From: Marasmius tenuissimus | Taxonomy: Eukaryota > Basidiomycota > Agaricomycetes > Agaricales > Marasmiaceae | NCBI GenBank assembly: GCA_029532415.1 | Contig: JAQOTA010000059.1 | Location: forward strand, 496,001 to 560,000 | Length of the DNA stretch: 64,000 nucleotides | Reading direction: 5' to 3' | In this document: positions 1 through 12,100 of the stretch, in pieces | Position numbering within the stretch: position 1 is the first letter of the stretch | How the letters are laid out: the number at the start of each line of letters is the position of its first letter | Program-made: the position numbers and the translations under genes | Notes under the pieces: generated by a model | What the model was told of the DNA's origin: nothing | Databases searched by the model: none | Seen by the model: only the letters and a program-made list of their open reading frames with translations

Positions 1-640
1 CATCGGTGAGCTTCTTTTTGAAGGTAACCCCTAATTGTTCGAATCGTTCACAGGCCTTTTCAATGTCCTGAACGGTAATGGCAATGTGACCGAAACCTTT
101 TCCGGGCTCGCTGTTGCCGCTGGAATAGCCCTTGAATTCGGAATCGGACTCCGTGCCGTGATTATGGGTCAGTTCGAGGATACCTAGCAAAGTGTAAGAT
201 TTCGATCGGGGTTCGTTACCGAGGCGTACCTTCGCGCTGGAAAACCTCCTTCTCCTTCTCCTCCTTAGACAGTGAATCGAACTTGTTCTCCGTGTCAAAC
301 GCAAGGAAATATAACGTGAAGTCGTCGAATTTCTTCTCTATAACCCAAAATGTCTCAGCATGATTCCTCGAGTTGAGATGAGGTTTCGTACCAGTAAGAA
401 GGTTCATTCCAATGATCTGTTCGTTTAGGAGGCCTTTTTCAGTATCGCTGAAGGAAAAAACGCGAAAAAGGAGAGACTTACACGGGTGTAGAAATCCAAG
501 GAAGCGTTCGCGTCCTTTACACGAAGCATCGTGTGGTTGAACTAGATCGCAAAGTGATGTTGTTGTCAGTTTCAGAAGGTCGCTTCATCGTACAAAGCAT
601 AAAACACCTTGAAACTTGCGGTCTCTGCGCTACGAGGCAT
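1..640 (-). CDS. GLO1: Glyoxalase I (lactoylglutathione lyase), 3' end cut by window edge
   Basis: Likely lactoylglutathione lyase, which isomerises the methylglyoxal-glutathione hemithioacetal to S-lactoylglutathione in the cytosol. Reading down the minus strand I assemble four exons: 640-608, 541-482, 416-230 and 183 to the window edge, with GT-AG introns. The result is about 154 residues. It shows family hallmarks: NHTMLRVKD near residue 13, a IIGMNLL segment, ELTHNHGTE with the metal-site region, and [11 protein letters not shown]. The start at 640 is supported by an 11-codon first exon that splices in frame to the conserved NHT motif. The C-terminus lies outside the window. The next gene is divergent, with about 520 bp between the two starts. 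Family assignment is from recognised mot motifs; the exon ends are inferred from splice signals. Confidence 0.87.
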
Positions 641-1159
641 CCTGTGTGATGGTAAAAGTGAGAGTTGACGTTCCTTTGAGTCTGACAGAATGTTTGACAT
701 CATGGGAATCAGATAAGGCACATTTTAGTGCCGATCCCGTATACTTTCTGTCGCTTCTTTGCGTACTACCTTGGTTGACGGTGAACATTGCGTTGGTAAT
801 GGTAAAGAGGATTAAACCGTGCTCAAACAGTAGCCTCAATGTTTCAGATAAGTGGGAAGGTCGTGAGTGTGACTTGGGTGGGGGGCCCGGGGCTCAGCGC
901 TCAGGTACTAGTAGATTCTCACGGGCATTGTCTCAAAGTTAGCGCTCGCACGTGGTCAAGTGACTCCAGGAACCCGAGGAGCTTGGGCTAGCTTGGGCCT
1001 TGGCAATGGCAATGGCATTTTAATTCGACCTCTTTCTGACACTTGCATGCCTCCTCAACCTCATTGCAGTGCCTCGAGGCTCGATCTCTGTCAGGCTAGT
1101 GGAATCGCGCCATAATATGTCGAAAGTAGCGAGCATCAACTTCGACCCCTACCACGAAC
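641..1159. other. Divergent intergenic region between GLO1 and the MFS gene
   Basis: About 520 bases between two start codons facing away from each other, so it must hold both promoters. I see no further coding potential. No clear TATA box stands out. Confidence 0.5.
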
Positions 1160-2663
1160 ATGAACGAAAGCACTCCACTACTTGAAAACCGCTCAATAAC
1201 ACCCCTGTACCAGTCGATTCTTCTCTTTTCTGGGTTTTTGATGACATTCCATGTCATTGGCATTAACTCTACCTACGGTGTATATCAGGTTAGTGACCAA
1301 CGACTCCCCAAAATTTGTGACATTGAAATTTGAGCGTGGTGTTCAATCGTTCACAGGAATTCTACACATCAACGCGAAGCAATATAAAAGATGCAGAGGG
1401 ACAGGATGCTCTAGTGTCCTTGATTGGTACAATTGGGACAGGCTTGACATGGGCCGGTGGCGTCTTCGTCAACCCTCTCATCGCGAGAGGTAACGTGAAG
1501 ATGGTTGCTCTATCTGGAGCCTTTCTTATGAGCCTCGGACTCTATCTTGCGAGTTATGCCACACGGGTGCGTCTACTGTGTCACTGATGAGTCGAATCCC
1601 ATTGAACTGCCTTCCGTCAGCTCTGGCACTTGTTCTTGACTCAGGCATTGCTGTACGGGATCGGGGCGTCTATGTACTACTTCCCCATCCTCGCTATCAC
1701 ACCCCTGTTCTTCACTCGCCGCCGTGGGTTTGCGATGGGAATAGTTCTCGCGGGAAGCAGTCTCGGCGGGCTTGTTCTGGCGCCCGTACAGCAATATCTT
1801 ATCCAACGCTACGGGGTTCGATGGGCTCTCCGTGTTTTAGGCGTGTGGAACTTTGTCATCAGCATACCGGTCTCGCTTACCATCAAGCAACATCCTTCGC
1901 TGAGTGGTAGAGGGGCACGTTGGGTTGAGCCTGCGACCTTGGGTAAAGGCACTTTCTGGTTCCAGGTAGAAAACTGATTTGCTTCAGGCAATCGAGATGC
2001 TAATAAAGTAACCGCGCGCACAGGCTTTAGGAGCATTTCTTCAAGCTGCAGGCAACGTCGTGCCCATCTTCTACATGGTTGCGTACTCGGTCACCGTCCT
2101 GTCCCTTCCGCCTTCGACTGGGAGTTTATTACTGAGCATCAACAGCGGTGTCAACTGCCTCTCAAGGCTCGTTATGGGCATCTTGGCCGACTACGTTGGC
2201 CACCAAAATACCCTCATCTCAGGGGTACGAGTATCTCTCATCTGGTCGCTCTGAGCAAGCACTCATTTTGATTTAGGTCGTATTCTCCGCGGTGTCGGTG
2301 GTCACTTTGTGGTACAGCGCCGCCAAAGCTCGTTTTATCGCTTTCGTGATCGTCTACGGAATATTTGCGGGTGGTTATAACGCCCTTCTCCCCACGACCA
2401 CCGTCGAGATCTTCGGCATCGAGGCATATGCCGGTGTCAATGCATGCCTTCTTCTCATACGCGGACTGGGATCCCTCTTTGGTGCACCCTTGGCTGGTGT
2501 GATACTCGGGAACGAAGTTGGCAATGACAGGGACACTCTGGCAGAAAAGTATAATCACGTCGTGGTTTACGTCGGAGTATTGCTCACCGCTTCTGCGTTG
2601 TGTGTGATGTATGTGAGACGATTGGATGCGGGCGAGAAGCAGAGGTGGAAGTGGAGGGCTTAG
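1160..2663 (+). CDS. MFS transporter, monocarboxylate-permease type (MCT/SLC16-like)
   Basis: Predicted plasma-membrane permease of the major facilitator superfamily, most like fungal monocarboxylate transporters. Five exons join in frame: 1160-1288, 1357-1566, 1645-1965, 2024-2224 and 2277-2663, giving 415 residues. The protein is strongly hydrophobic, with a short polar N-terminus (MNESTPLLENRS), then GINSTYGVYQEFY, a GASMYYFPILAITPLFF helix, RRGFAMGIVLAGSSLGG (the family loop before helix 5), RLVMGILADYVG (loop between helices 8 and 9) and a short basic tail ending KQRWKWRA. The substrate cannot be told from sequence. The last codons and 3' flank of this gene were duplicated downstream together with the mitochondrial-carrier gene. 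A relic of a second MFS copy lies at about 5820-5940. Confidence 0.88.
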
Positions 2664-2830
2664 AAGGTCAGAATGCTCGTCATCCGATTTTTATCCACGT
2701 ACTGAATTGTGTTTTGTTCATCAATTCAGTTTTTCCGCCAAAGTTCCTGTAGTACGCACGTTTACAGATCAATGGGAAGATTCTAAACCTATTCTGCCTA
2801 TACAGCAGTGACGTGACTCACCTAGAACCT

Positions 2831-2840
2831 TGTATATAAG
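2831..2840 (+). promoter_or_regulatory. TATA-like element before carrier copy A
   Basis: TGTATATAAG lies about 70 bases before the start at 2901. An equivalent element (GAATATAAGT) precedes copy B at 4461-4470, so the promoter was duplicated with the gene. Confidence 0.45.
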
Positions 2841-2900
2841 TGCCCCTCTATTCTAGGCTGCGGTGATTATTCTCTTCTGCCTCGCGTGGTGATAACGATC

Positions 2901-4088
2901 ATGGTCTCGATTTTCACTTTTGTCTCTTTGCTCCTCAATCTCTTAGTTGTGGTACCGCTCTCCAGCGCTGTAGTCCGCTGGAGGGCGCATTACAGCCCAA
3001 GCCGCGTTCGGTATCAAAATCGTTATGGGGAAAGACAGACACTTGTTGAAAATGAAGGCGCAATTGCTCCTGTGTTGGGATACTTCGCGGTTCTGAAGAG
3101 GGTGTACAAGGTGGAAGGGTTGATGGGATATTACAAAGGGCTTGGTGAGTGGGTGTTTCATGCTGCAGAACCAGTGAGCTGACGTTCGACCGTCAAGTTC
3201 CTCGCGTCCTCGGCATCCTCCTTGCCATGGCAATCTTTTCCCCCCGTACGGTGTTTTCTTTGAAAGCCTTGGGAGGAAGCGGCAATGACATGGAGGGGGG
3301 TTCACAGAAAGAAGATAATGTCTTCTTAGACACCACCATTATCATCACAAAGCGGTTGTCCCACTGGGTTGTAAGATCGGCACTTCAGATGTCTTTGGAG
3401 ATCATAGTAAACCGGTGCGCATCTCGTCTTGTTTGCAGAATTCTTCGTAGCTGATAAAGCGTATACTTCAGAGCAATAGCAACGTCGTATAAGCTTCCGT
3501 GGCTTTCACCGGCCAAATCCCTCAGAATCCTACTCTCCCCAACAGAACGCCGATCGCCGTGGAAGCTGTACCTGCTTCCTGGGTACCTACTGTCAAGAGC
3601 TATAAAATTCGCTTTCTGGCTCGGAGTTGGACCTATTCGTGACGCGTTAATGCCCGACGGCGTTCGCAATCCACCACCCGGCCAAAGATCGATCGGTACC
3701 AAAAAAGTTATCCCGTATATTTTGTTCCACATCCTGTTGATGTTGGTACAGACGCCTCTGCAAGTGGCGATTGTTAGGTTGTCACTTCAGAGGTATCAAG
3801 ACGCGGAAGTGGAGACCAGGCCTGGAGGCAACGACAACTTTGGAATAGGTAGAATTTTGGAGGAGCAAGTACCAGGGATTCAGAGGTATTCGAACGAGGA
3901 TGTCATCGTGTGCGTAATGAGTCGTTTCGTGGCGCTAGTTTGCCTACTGATTTGTCTTGTTTTCCAGACTCAAGGACACCTATCGTTACCCATATACTGG
4001 ACTCTTGGATTGCTTGAACACAATCATCAATGAAGAGGGGTGGAAGACGTTGATGAAGTCGGGGTGGTTGACGTTTCTTGGGATGTGA
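2901..4088 (+). CDS. Mitochondrial-carrier-like protein, tandem copy A
   Basis: Four exons, 2901-3144, 3198-3414, 3472-3909 and 3968-4088, join in frame to 339 residues. The end of the first exon (KRVYKVEGLMGYYKGL) and the last exon (NTIINEEGWKTLMKSGW) resemble the 'EG...LYKG' signature following each carrier helix pair, so I place it in the SLC25 superfamily. The classic Px[DE]xx[KR] motifs are not clear, so it is a divergent member with unknown substrate. The start ATG is at the same position as in copy B, and upstream in-frame sequence lacks an ATG in both. A long polar loop (near DAEVETRPGG) separates the last two helices. Intron 2 (3415-3471) must use the CAG before AGCAATAGC; earlier AGs put a stop in frame. 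Copy B (4527-5730) has the same exon plan. Confidence 0.62.
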
Positions 4089-4526
4089 TCCGTAAAGCGA
4101 CGCGTCTCCCCGGCTCGTTATCTATTATTAGACATTGGTTCAGGAAGGAAGGAAGAATTTATTACACGGCATGGTCCACGTACTGAATGCCGGTTCCGGG
4201 ATGTATCTAAGTGCACACGGCAGCAACTGCAGGAAATGGTTGGACGAGAGCGAGAGTTTGCAGGCATAGGCGTAGAGGGCGCAGAAGGTCAGAAATGGTT
4301 CATTCTTTCGATCTTTATCAACACATTGAGCTGAATTGCCCTTTGTTTAATTCAGTTCGTCAAAGTTCTTGTACCCATTAGTCGATCAATGTCGAGAATG
4401 ACAAGTAATTGAACCTACTGTACTTACCTCTACAGCAGTGACGTAACTCGCCGGGAACTTGAATATAAGTAGCCATTGTGGGCTGCAGCTGGCTATTCTC
4501 TTCTGCCTTTCGTGGTGATAGTCATC
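4089..4526. repeat. Duplicated MFS 3' flank and carrier promoter
   Basis: About 4250-4526 aligns by eye with about 2630-2900, that is, the last codons and 3' flank of the MFS gene plus the carrier promoter. Shared strings include CAGAAGGTCAGAA, TTAATTCAGTT/ATCAATTCAGTT, TACAGCAGTGACGT and TATAAGT. The duplication unit therefore began inside the MFS 3' end. No gene is seen here. Confidence 0.7.
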
Positions 4527-5730
4527 ATGGGCTTTGACGGGTTCCTTCTTGGTGTTTGCGTCTCTATGATTTTCAATGCATTAATCGCGGCACCCCTCTC
4601 CAGCGCTCTTGTTCGCTGGAGAGCGCATTACAGTCCGAGAGGCGTTCGTTATCAAAATCATTACGAGGAAAGGCAGCCGCTTGTCGTGAATGAAGGCACG
4701 ATTGCTCCGGCACTGGCATATTTTACCATCTTTAGGAGGGTGTACAAGGTGGAAGGGTTGATGGGATATTGCAAAGGTCTTGGTGAGTGTTTGCTTTCTG
4801 CTGTTGAATAGGCGAACTGATTTCATTTATCGAGTTCCTTACTTGCTCAGTATACTCCTTTCCATGGTGGTTCAGGCCATCTTCTTTCTACGTAAAGGGT
4901 CTTTTTGGGACGAGAACGATAAGGAGGGAGATATGCGAAGGGAAGACAATATCTTTCTCAATTCGGGTATTGCCCTCACAAAACGGCTTCTCTATTGGAT
5001 CGTACATTCGGCTATCGACATCCCCGCCCAGATTCTTATAAACCGGTTTGCGCCTTAACTTGTTTGCAGAGCTCCTCGTAGCTGACCGAACCATGTTTTA
5101 TAATTAAGCGCAATAACAACGCCGTACAGACTTCCGTGGCTCTCACCCACTAAGTCTCTCAGGATCTTACTTTCCCCGCCCGAGCGTCGATCACCATGGA
5201 AGCTGTACCTGCTTCCCGGGTATTTAATGGCAAGAGCTGCAATGCTCGCCTTTTGGCTTGGAGTTGGGCCTATCCGGGAAGCGTTGGTACCCGACTATGT
5301 TCTCGAAGCTCCACACGGCCAAGAATCTGCCGCCATCAAGGCGACAGTCCCATACCTATTGTTCAACCTCCTGTTTGTATTGGTACGGACACCTCTGCAA
5401 GTCGCGAGCGTTAGGTTGTCGCTTCAGAAGTATCAAGACGCGGAAGCGGCGACTGGGCTCAGAGCCGATTCGGATAACTCTAGAAGAGATAGAGCTTCGG
5501 AGGAGCCGGTCGCAGGCATTCGGAGATATTCGAACGAGGATGTTATAGTGTGCGTGATGAGTAGCGACTCGTAGCGCTAGTTTGCTTTCTGACTTGTCTT
5601 GCTCACCAGACTTAAGGATACCTACCGTTTTCCGTATACCGGACTCTTGGATGGCTTGAATACGATCATCAATGAAGAGGGGTGGAAGACGTTGATGAAG
5701 TCGGGGTGGTTGACGTTGCTTGGGATGTAG
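4527..5730 (+). CDS. Mitochondrial-carrier-like protein, tandem copy B
   Basis: Paralogue of copy A with identical architecture: exons 4527-4782, 4835-5045, 5109-5549 and 5610-5730, 342 residues. It retains KRVYKVEG-like RRVYKVEGLMGYCKGL at the end of exon 1, the RLPWLSP / ERRSPWKLYLLPGY block at the start of exon 3, and RFPYTGLLDGLNTIINEEGW in exon 4. The last reads as a good carrier-repeat end. Coding differences from copy A are spread through the gene while every splice site is conserved. This suggests both copies stayed under selection for some time. Function is inferred only at superfamily level; substrate and membrane (mitochondrial or peroxisomal) are unknown. Confidence 0.62.
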
Positions 5731-5819
5731 TTTTTGAGAGGGACGTGCTTCTCCTCTCGTTATCAATTGACTCGCACTACTATCAAACATCGGTTGGGTT
5801 GAGTCTCTGTAAGTAAATT

Positions 5820-6370
5820 CTGTCGATGCATGCCTTCTCCTCGCATCAGGGCTAGGATTTATATTTGCTGCACCTTTGGTTGGGTCGATAATTGGGAATG
5901 AATTTGACGATGACTGGGAGACTTTGGCTACTGGCAGCCTGCGGGGGATAGGGCCTATTCGTGTCGTGTTAATCCTTGGCAATCCTCTCGATCCATATTA
6001 TACTGGCAAGGCGATGTCCCGGTATCTATTATTCAACGGCCACACTGGTACAGACGCCTCTGCAAATCGCAATCGTTAGATCATCGCTCCAAAGGTATCA
6101 CAACGTGGAGACTGTCCGCAGAGAAGGCGATAATTACTCTGGAGGAGGTAGAGTCTCGAAGGAGCGAGAAGCGGGCATTCAGAGATATTCGAATGATGAT
6201 ACTGTAGTATGCGTACTGAGCAGTTTTTGTGGCGCTAGTCTTGCTTTCTGACTTGTCTCGTTACCCAGACTCAAGGATACCAACCGCCGTACACTGAACT
6301 ATTTGATTGCGTGAACATGATTATCAATGGAGAGGGGCGGTTGACGTTTCTTGCCACTTGGGATGTAATT
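5820..6370 (+). pseudogene. Chimeric relic: MFS 3' fragment joined to a broken third carrier copy
   Basis: 5823-5937 reads DACLLLASGLGFIFAAP, matching NACLLLIRGLGSLFGAP of the MFS gene and continuing through GNEFDDDWETLA against GNEVGNDRDTLA. At about 5940 it changes abruptly to carrier sequence (GGIGPIRVVL, matching GVGPIREAL). A frame break follows near 6030, where the carrier frame resumes as TLVQTPLQIAIVRSSLQRY. The last exon (LKDTNRRYTELFDCVNMIING) has lost the conserved EEGW block and its stop. It is a non-functional remnant of a third duplication unit. Confidence 0.75.
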
Positions 6371-7072
6371 TGTGGAAGGGTAATGGTGGTTCTTTTCAGG
6401 GGGCTGAGGCCCGGATGGTAGATTTGAAGAACGTTTTGAATGTACAAGGGCCGAGTCGGGTCGTTTTTCTCATTATGGGAGCTTATCCATTCTTTCGAAG
6501 TTGTTCTCCAACAAGGAGCTACCTGTCAAAGGGCCCGGGGATAGAATCTGACCCCATCTGACCCCGACCGCGTTCACCGTGTCAACCCAAGAGATTTCTG
6601 GATGGTGTGAGCTGATAAGACGGTCTTGAGACCTCTTGAAACACGTTTCAAACTACATGTGTCGCGCTTACCAGGTCGTCCCTGTGCTGCAAGTACTAAG
6701 TACACACCCAAGGCACTGTTCCATGTGCCAGGGCGATGCGTTATCGACGTCTCCTCGTCGTCAACTCCTCCAAACTGGAGCTCGATATCGAAACAGAGAA
6801 CGGCTATCGTTTGTGTCGATATAATCTTCTCCATCCATAGAGGCACACAAGCGAAATGAAGTGGTAGTATGGCCCATGGGGTTCCTTGGGGATCCCGCTC
6901 AGTCATGATGATTATGATCGATCGTGTGACCCGGCCCGAGACGGGAATCGTGGTTTTTGATTAAATGGGTCTCGGTAACCCTGAATCACACACCACCCTC
7001 GAAAAAAGTGAAACTGGATCTGATGCAGTACAAAAAGCAAGGCAACATATTCGAGGGCTCCTATAACCTACC
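6371..7072. other. Intergenic, nothing recognised
   Basis: About 700 bases with only short open frames in several directions. The last part must hold the promoter of the monooxygenase gene starting at 7073. Confidence 0.4.
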
Positions 7073-9139
7073 ATGGAAAATCTCCCACCAGAACAACAAC
7101 GCTACTTCATCGAAGCTGAAAAGAGGAAGCGTCCTGAAGGTTCAGCACAATTCGTGGATCTCGTAGATAGCGACAGCGACCGCCTTCGACACCTCGTTGA
7201 CGACCCTTGGGCTGATCATGCTGCGTTGGATGCTCTTCCTTCACCTCTGAAAGGAGGCGACCGCATCGAGTTCTTGATCGTGGGAGCTGGAATGGGGGGT
7301 ATCGTTCAGGCCGTGAGCCTGATTCAAGCGGGTTTTAAGGCGGAACAGATTAGGATTGTCGAAGTTGGAGGGGGTATCGGCGGAACGTGGTACTGGAATC
7401 GTTACCCTGGGCTTCATTGCGATGTCGAGGCATACAGTAAGTGGTCCTATTCTGAATTTCCACGGCTCGGTTCCCTCGAAGTACATGCTAATTTTCCCTT
7501 TACAGTCTATCTACCACTCCTCGAAGAGACCGGCTACGTTCCCTCCACGAAGTATGTCTCGGCTGTTGAGATTCGGAACTATCTCGTCGACATTGTTCGC
7601 AAGTGGAATCTCACGGACAAAATCTCCTACCGTACGAACCTTAAGGGTCTCAAGTGGAATGAGGACACCCGTAGTTGGAAAGTCGACTTGGTCTCTGGCC
7701 GAGGGAAAGATGGACAAACCAGGGAGTCGTTCTCCGTGGATGCAGATTTTACATTCATCACCAGCGGAATCTTCCCTCGCCCTCACGTCCCCAAGCTCCA
7801 AGGCCTACATGGCTTTGAGGGCGACATGATGCACACGTCTCGATGGGATTACAACATTACCGGAGGATCCCCAGAGACCCCTTTCCCGGAGATGGACAAA
7901 CTGAAGGGGAAGCGCGTCGGAATCCTTGGTACTGGAGCTACGGTGAGTAACAATGAAGTGTATACATAGGTTGTACTTGGCTAAAAACGTTGTTGGTAGG
8001 CCGTTCAAGTCGTTCCGGAGCTGGCCAAATACGCCGACGAACTCTATGTTTTCCAACGCACTCCTTCTGCCGTCTATGAACGAGGACAACGACCAACCGA
8101 TGAGAAGGAGTGGCGCGAAAAGATCGCTGCAAAACCGGGTTGGCACAACGAACGGATGGAGAACTTCGCCCTCCACGTGGCGCAGAGCCCGTTACTCCCA
8201 GCCGACTCCGAAAATCTCGTCGGGGATGGATGGACCAACCTCAAAGGGTACTGTGCTCTCACTGGTAGTGATGCTTTCGGCGACGTCGGGCCCACGGAGG
8301 TGCCTCAGCATATTGGCAAACTCATGGCACTCGACGCGCCCACTAGCGCGAAGATGCGGGCCCGCATTGCAGAAATTGTCAAGGATAAGGAAACTGCGGA
8401 GAAACTCACTCCATGGTACCCTGCTTGGTGCAAACGTCCGACTTTCTCAGATATCTACCTTCAGGCGTTCAACAAACCCAATGTCCACCTCGTAGACACA
8501 GATGGTAAAGGGGTCGACAGTGTCACTACCAAGGGTGTCGTCGCCAACGGCAAGGAGTATCCGGTCGATGTTCTCATCCTGAGTACTGGCTATCGCTCAC
8601 CTACACACGGTGGTGGGGATCCAGCCAAACGATTAGGGGTTGAAATCATTGGTCGGGGCGGTCGGACAATCTCGGAGAAGTGGTCCTCGCAAGGTGTTGC
8701 TACGCTGCATGGTGTTGTTACGGGAGGAATCCCGAATCTATTCTGGATTTATCCTATCCAGGGTGGGGCTACTGCCAACTTTGCACACTGCATCGTCGCC
8801 AGCGGTCGTCATATTGCGTATATCGTTGCTGAGGGTCAAAAACGTACTGGTCGGGAGAGCGTACACGGCACCGTCATTGATGTGACTTCAGCTGCTGAGG
8901 AAGCGTGGTCGATGCAGATCCTAGGTGGAGCCGCACATTTTGCTGGTACGGCTACATGTACACCCAGTTACTTGACGAACGAGGGCGAAGCAACTCGGAT
9001 GCCGGATAGCCAGAAGGAAATGATGAAGCGGGCGAGAGCTTCGCCCTACAGCAAGGGCATGGTCCCCTATATCCGGGTAATGGAGGCTTGGAGAAACGAG
9101 GGCTCGTTAAGTGGTATCGAAGTCAGTGCTTCAGGATAA
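7073..9139 (+). CDS. Baeyer-Villiger-type flavin monooxygenase
   Basis: FAD- and NADPH-dependent enzyme inserting oxygen next to a carbonyl (ketone to ester or lactone) or a related oxidation. Exons 7073-7436, 7506-7942 and 8000-9139 give 646 residues. Visible motifs are the first Rossmann loop VGAGMGG (about residue 70), GGTWYWNRYPGLHCDVEAY, the Baeyer-Villiger fingerprint FEGDMMHTSRWD (F-x-G-x3-H-x3-W-D, about residue 225), the second dinucleotide loop GILGTGATAVQ, and VDVLILSTGYRSP. Intron 1 (69 nt, 7437-7505) is a multiple of three without a stop. It is recognised because its removal restores EAYIYLPLLEETGY, the usual sequence there. The substrate is unknown. No clustered biosynthetic genes are visible apart from the MFS transporter 4.4 kb upstream. 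Confidence 0.9.
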
Positions 9140-12100
9140 ACGTGTTGTAATACCAGATGCATGTGTAGATTTTGTGGATAAAATGTAATTTTGGCACGTA
9201 TCTGTGCAGGAGTAGGCCTGTAACCGATCCCTCACACGACGCTTGCTCATTGACGGGCATGTCACAGGTCTAGTGTAGGAGAGACGAATGAGGAGTAAGA
9301 GATGAAGGCACATTACTGTACAACCTTGGTCTTGCAGTGTCTGGAGCACGACGCGTCAACAAGTCATCATAACGCGTCGAGAGCTGACGTCAAGTCACGT
9401 TTTTTCCTTGTCACCCCACTCGGTCACCAAAGTGCTCCGACCTTTTCTTCTTCTCCCCGTTGCATCGACAACCTCCAAGACCCGTACAGCACGCACATAT
9501 GCACTCTCAATGACAACTTACTTGACAGTTATCATATTGCCCTTTCCTTTTCACCAACGCCACAGTAATTCGACCAGGATAAGAGACTTTTGGGACAATT
9601 CGGGAATGTTATAGGTTTTATGCACGGGTGAGCAATCCCAGTACTATTTTTGAATTGCGCGTAGCTCACACACGCATACAGGAACTTTTGGAAGAGGTAC
9701 TAGTTGGGCATGATGCATAACCACACGTAGCAGAATGAAAGGAGATGATTTCCTTATGCTCCGATCAGGGGAAAACATATGGATTAGCGATGGACATAAC
9801 TGGGAAAACGAGGCCATCGGCTGGACCGACATGAAACCAGTTGCGTCACATATTCATTCTTGTCGAGAAAACAGGACTGATAGACGAACCGGCGGCTCGA
9901 CAGAATTGGCGTTGAAGAGAACGTGCGCATACAGGACCCTTCGAAAAAACCATAACTCGCGAAAGGAATTCTGGGACCCGCTCTTTCTGTTTTCCGAATA
10001 GAAAAGGCCGACACGGAGAATTCTAAGAAAGTTTAGGCAACTCTAGACACTTCCGGCATATACAAGCAAGTCCGTCGTTGCGCGGGATGCCACCAATAAT
10101 CATTCAGCTGTTGGGCAGCCAGATTCCTGGGTGATGGGCTGCTGTAAAATTCGGGAATCAACCCGACGTTTACGGTGAGTGTTTGAGCTTCGGAGAATCC
10201 GAGTCGATGACTGATCAAAGTGTCATGGTTTACAGACAATACGAGGTGGAACCTGACTATGAAGGAACTTATGATGCAAGAGGCGCAAAGTGTAGTCGCG
10301 CAAACTGACGATCGCTCGAGGAAAGGAGGGATATAGGCTATGATCTTGACTTCACCACGCCCACTACAATATTGGCGGGGTTGAGGTCCAAATCCCGCTA
10401 ACATGCGACTCATCTCCATTTTTGTGTCAGGCAGCGCTGGTGCGTTCTCTTGAACATTCTATGGACTCGAGTCATTGAGTTTTGAACCCCAGAATGTCAC
10501 GGTCTTCAGATGACATCCCAGTAAAACGTCGATTGAATTGGAGCCCTGCTGGAGCTTTCCTTTCGTGTCTTGTTCTTTCTGTGAGTCTGAGGAATAAAGT
10601 AACGCCTAGTTGGAGGCTCAGAACCCGTGTTGGCCTTCCAGGTCCAGGGTCTGCCGAAAGCCGAATAGCCAGCGAATTCCATGGAGGGTATTTTTTCGCG
10701 AACTGGGTAAGTTGTTTCTCGATGTGCTTAGTATTCTTATCTGATGATCGATAATAGGCTTGAGAGTGAAGTTCTGGTACCCCCTAGGCTCTTGCGAACG
10801 CACGGACAGAAGATATCGTAAAATCCGGCGGGGTTTCCCGGGCATAATGCGGGGGACGCAATAGTGGGATGGTAAGTCGACCCGTATCTTCCGGAATGTG
10901 CTCAATGCTTGAGACTTACGAGACCTGCCGACAGTTCTGGGCACTCCTCAGAGCTCTGCGGGATCTATCAAGCCTCTAAATAGATATGAACACAAATGAA
11001 GGCATAAAGGAGAAGGCATGTCGAGCACCCTTGCTACTTATTACTTTTTACACTCATACAGATTCTGTCCAGCAATGCGGTAGACCAAATGCACTTCACG
11101 TTCACAGAGGCTCGCGCGGACAACCTATTTCGGGTTGTTCATTGTTTCCTCTTTGACAGATAATCGCGTGCAGTCTGTAAAATGATTGGTTGCCGGTGGA
11201 GATGTATTGTTCGCGACCACGGCTCCGTGGTCTGGTGATCATTCTTCGCCCCTGGCTTGAGTGCAGTTGGTGGCCGAGAGCCGTCTTTTGGGAAATTGCA
11301 GGGCGTCTGAAGTGATCGAATGGGGCGAGGTATGGTTTTTGGGCAGACATTCAGTCCTTCGTGGCATGAACGTACTCAACATAGCCCTTTTCTAGAAGGC
11401 TCGAAGCCAGAAACTAGAGCGAAACAGGAATACGGCTTGGCCGACCTGAGACGTCACCTTTATCTCAAGGCTCTTGCTTGAGAGAGCTGGTCATGGACAT
11501 GAGGTTTCCACGCTGCGGTCGTTCACCACGCGTCAATGAGCAACCTTTTTGCTCTCGGTGTGTCCAAGTCTCTCGATTTTCCTGTGAGCCTAGCCCGTCG
11601 GAGCTTGTAACTCAGGCTAGCTATTCGTAGAACACCCTCCCAGCGCATGTTCTATAGATGGGTTTCTTCTTGGTCCCGCATCAATTTTGGAGTCCGCGAT
11701 GAGATCTTCTACTAATTAATCGACATGCGCAGTTTGGCTCACCACCGGGGCTTGTGAGGCTGAGCCATCAAGATCTAAAAACGTCTTGAAAAGCCAGTCA
11801 GGCGCTGGCACAGCTAGATGTATGTGAGTCGTAACTTATATCCATATTTACAGTAGATGCCAGGAAGATGCTGTATCGAACTAATGGGACCCTAACAGAT
11901 TCCCTCTCGGGCTCTTTACCGGACTCCTTCCCACGAGGTGACTCAGCGGCCGTGTGCCGGTTGTCTGCGGCCATGATTTGGAGAGCCCGATAATGAGTCC
12001 AGTGCGGGACTCACTTGTTGGAGATTGGGGAATATAGCGCTTAGCGTAGCAGAGAAGCTGCGCCTGTTGAGCGGAGGTCAAGAGAGGTCACAAGGAAGCA

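Noticed and set aside
7437..7505. Continuous coding through 7437-7505
   Set aside because: Removing it restores the conserved CDVEAYIYLPLLEETGY block and the ends are a good GTAAGT...ACAG intron.
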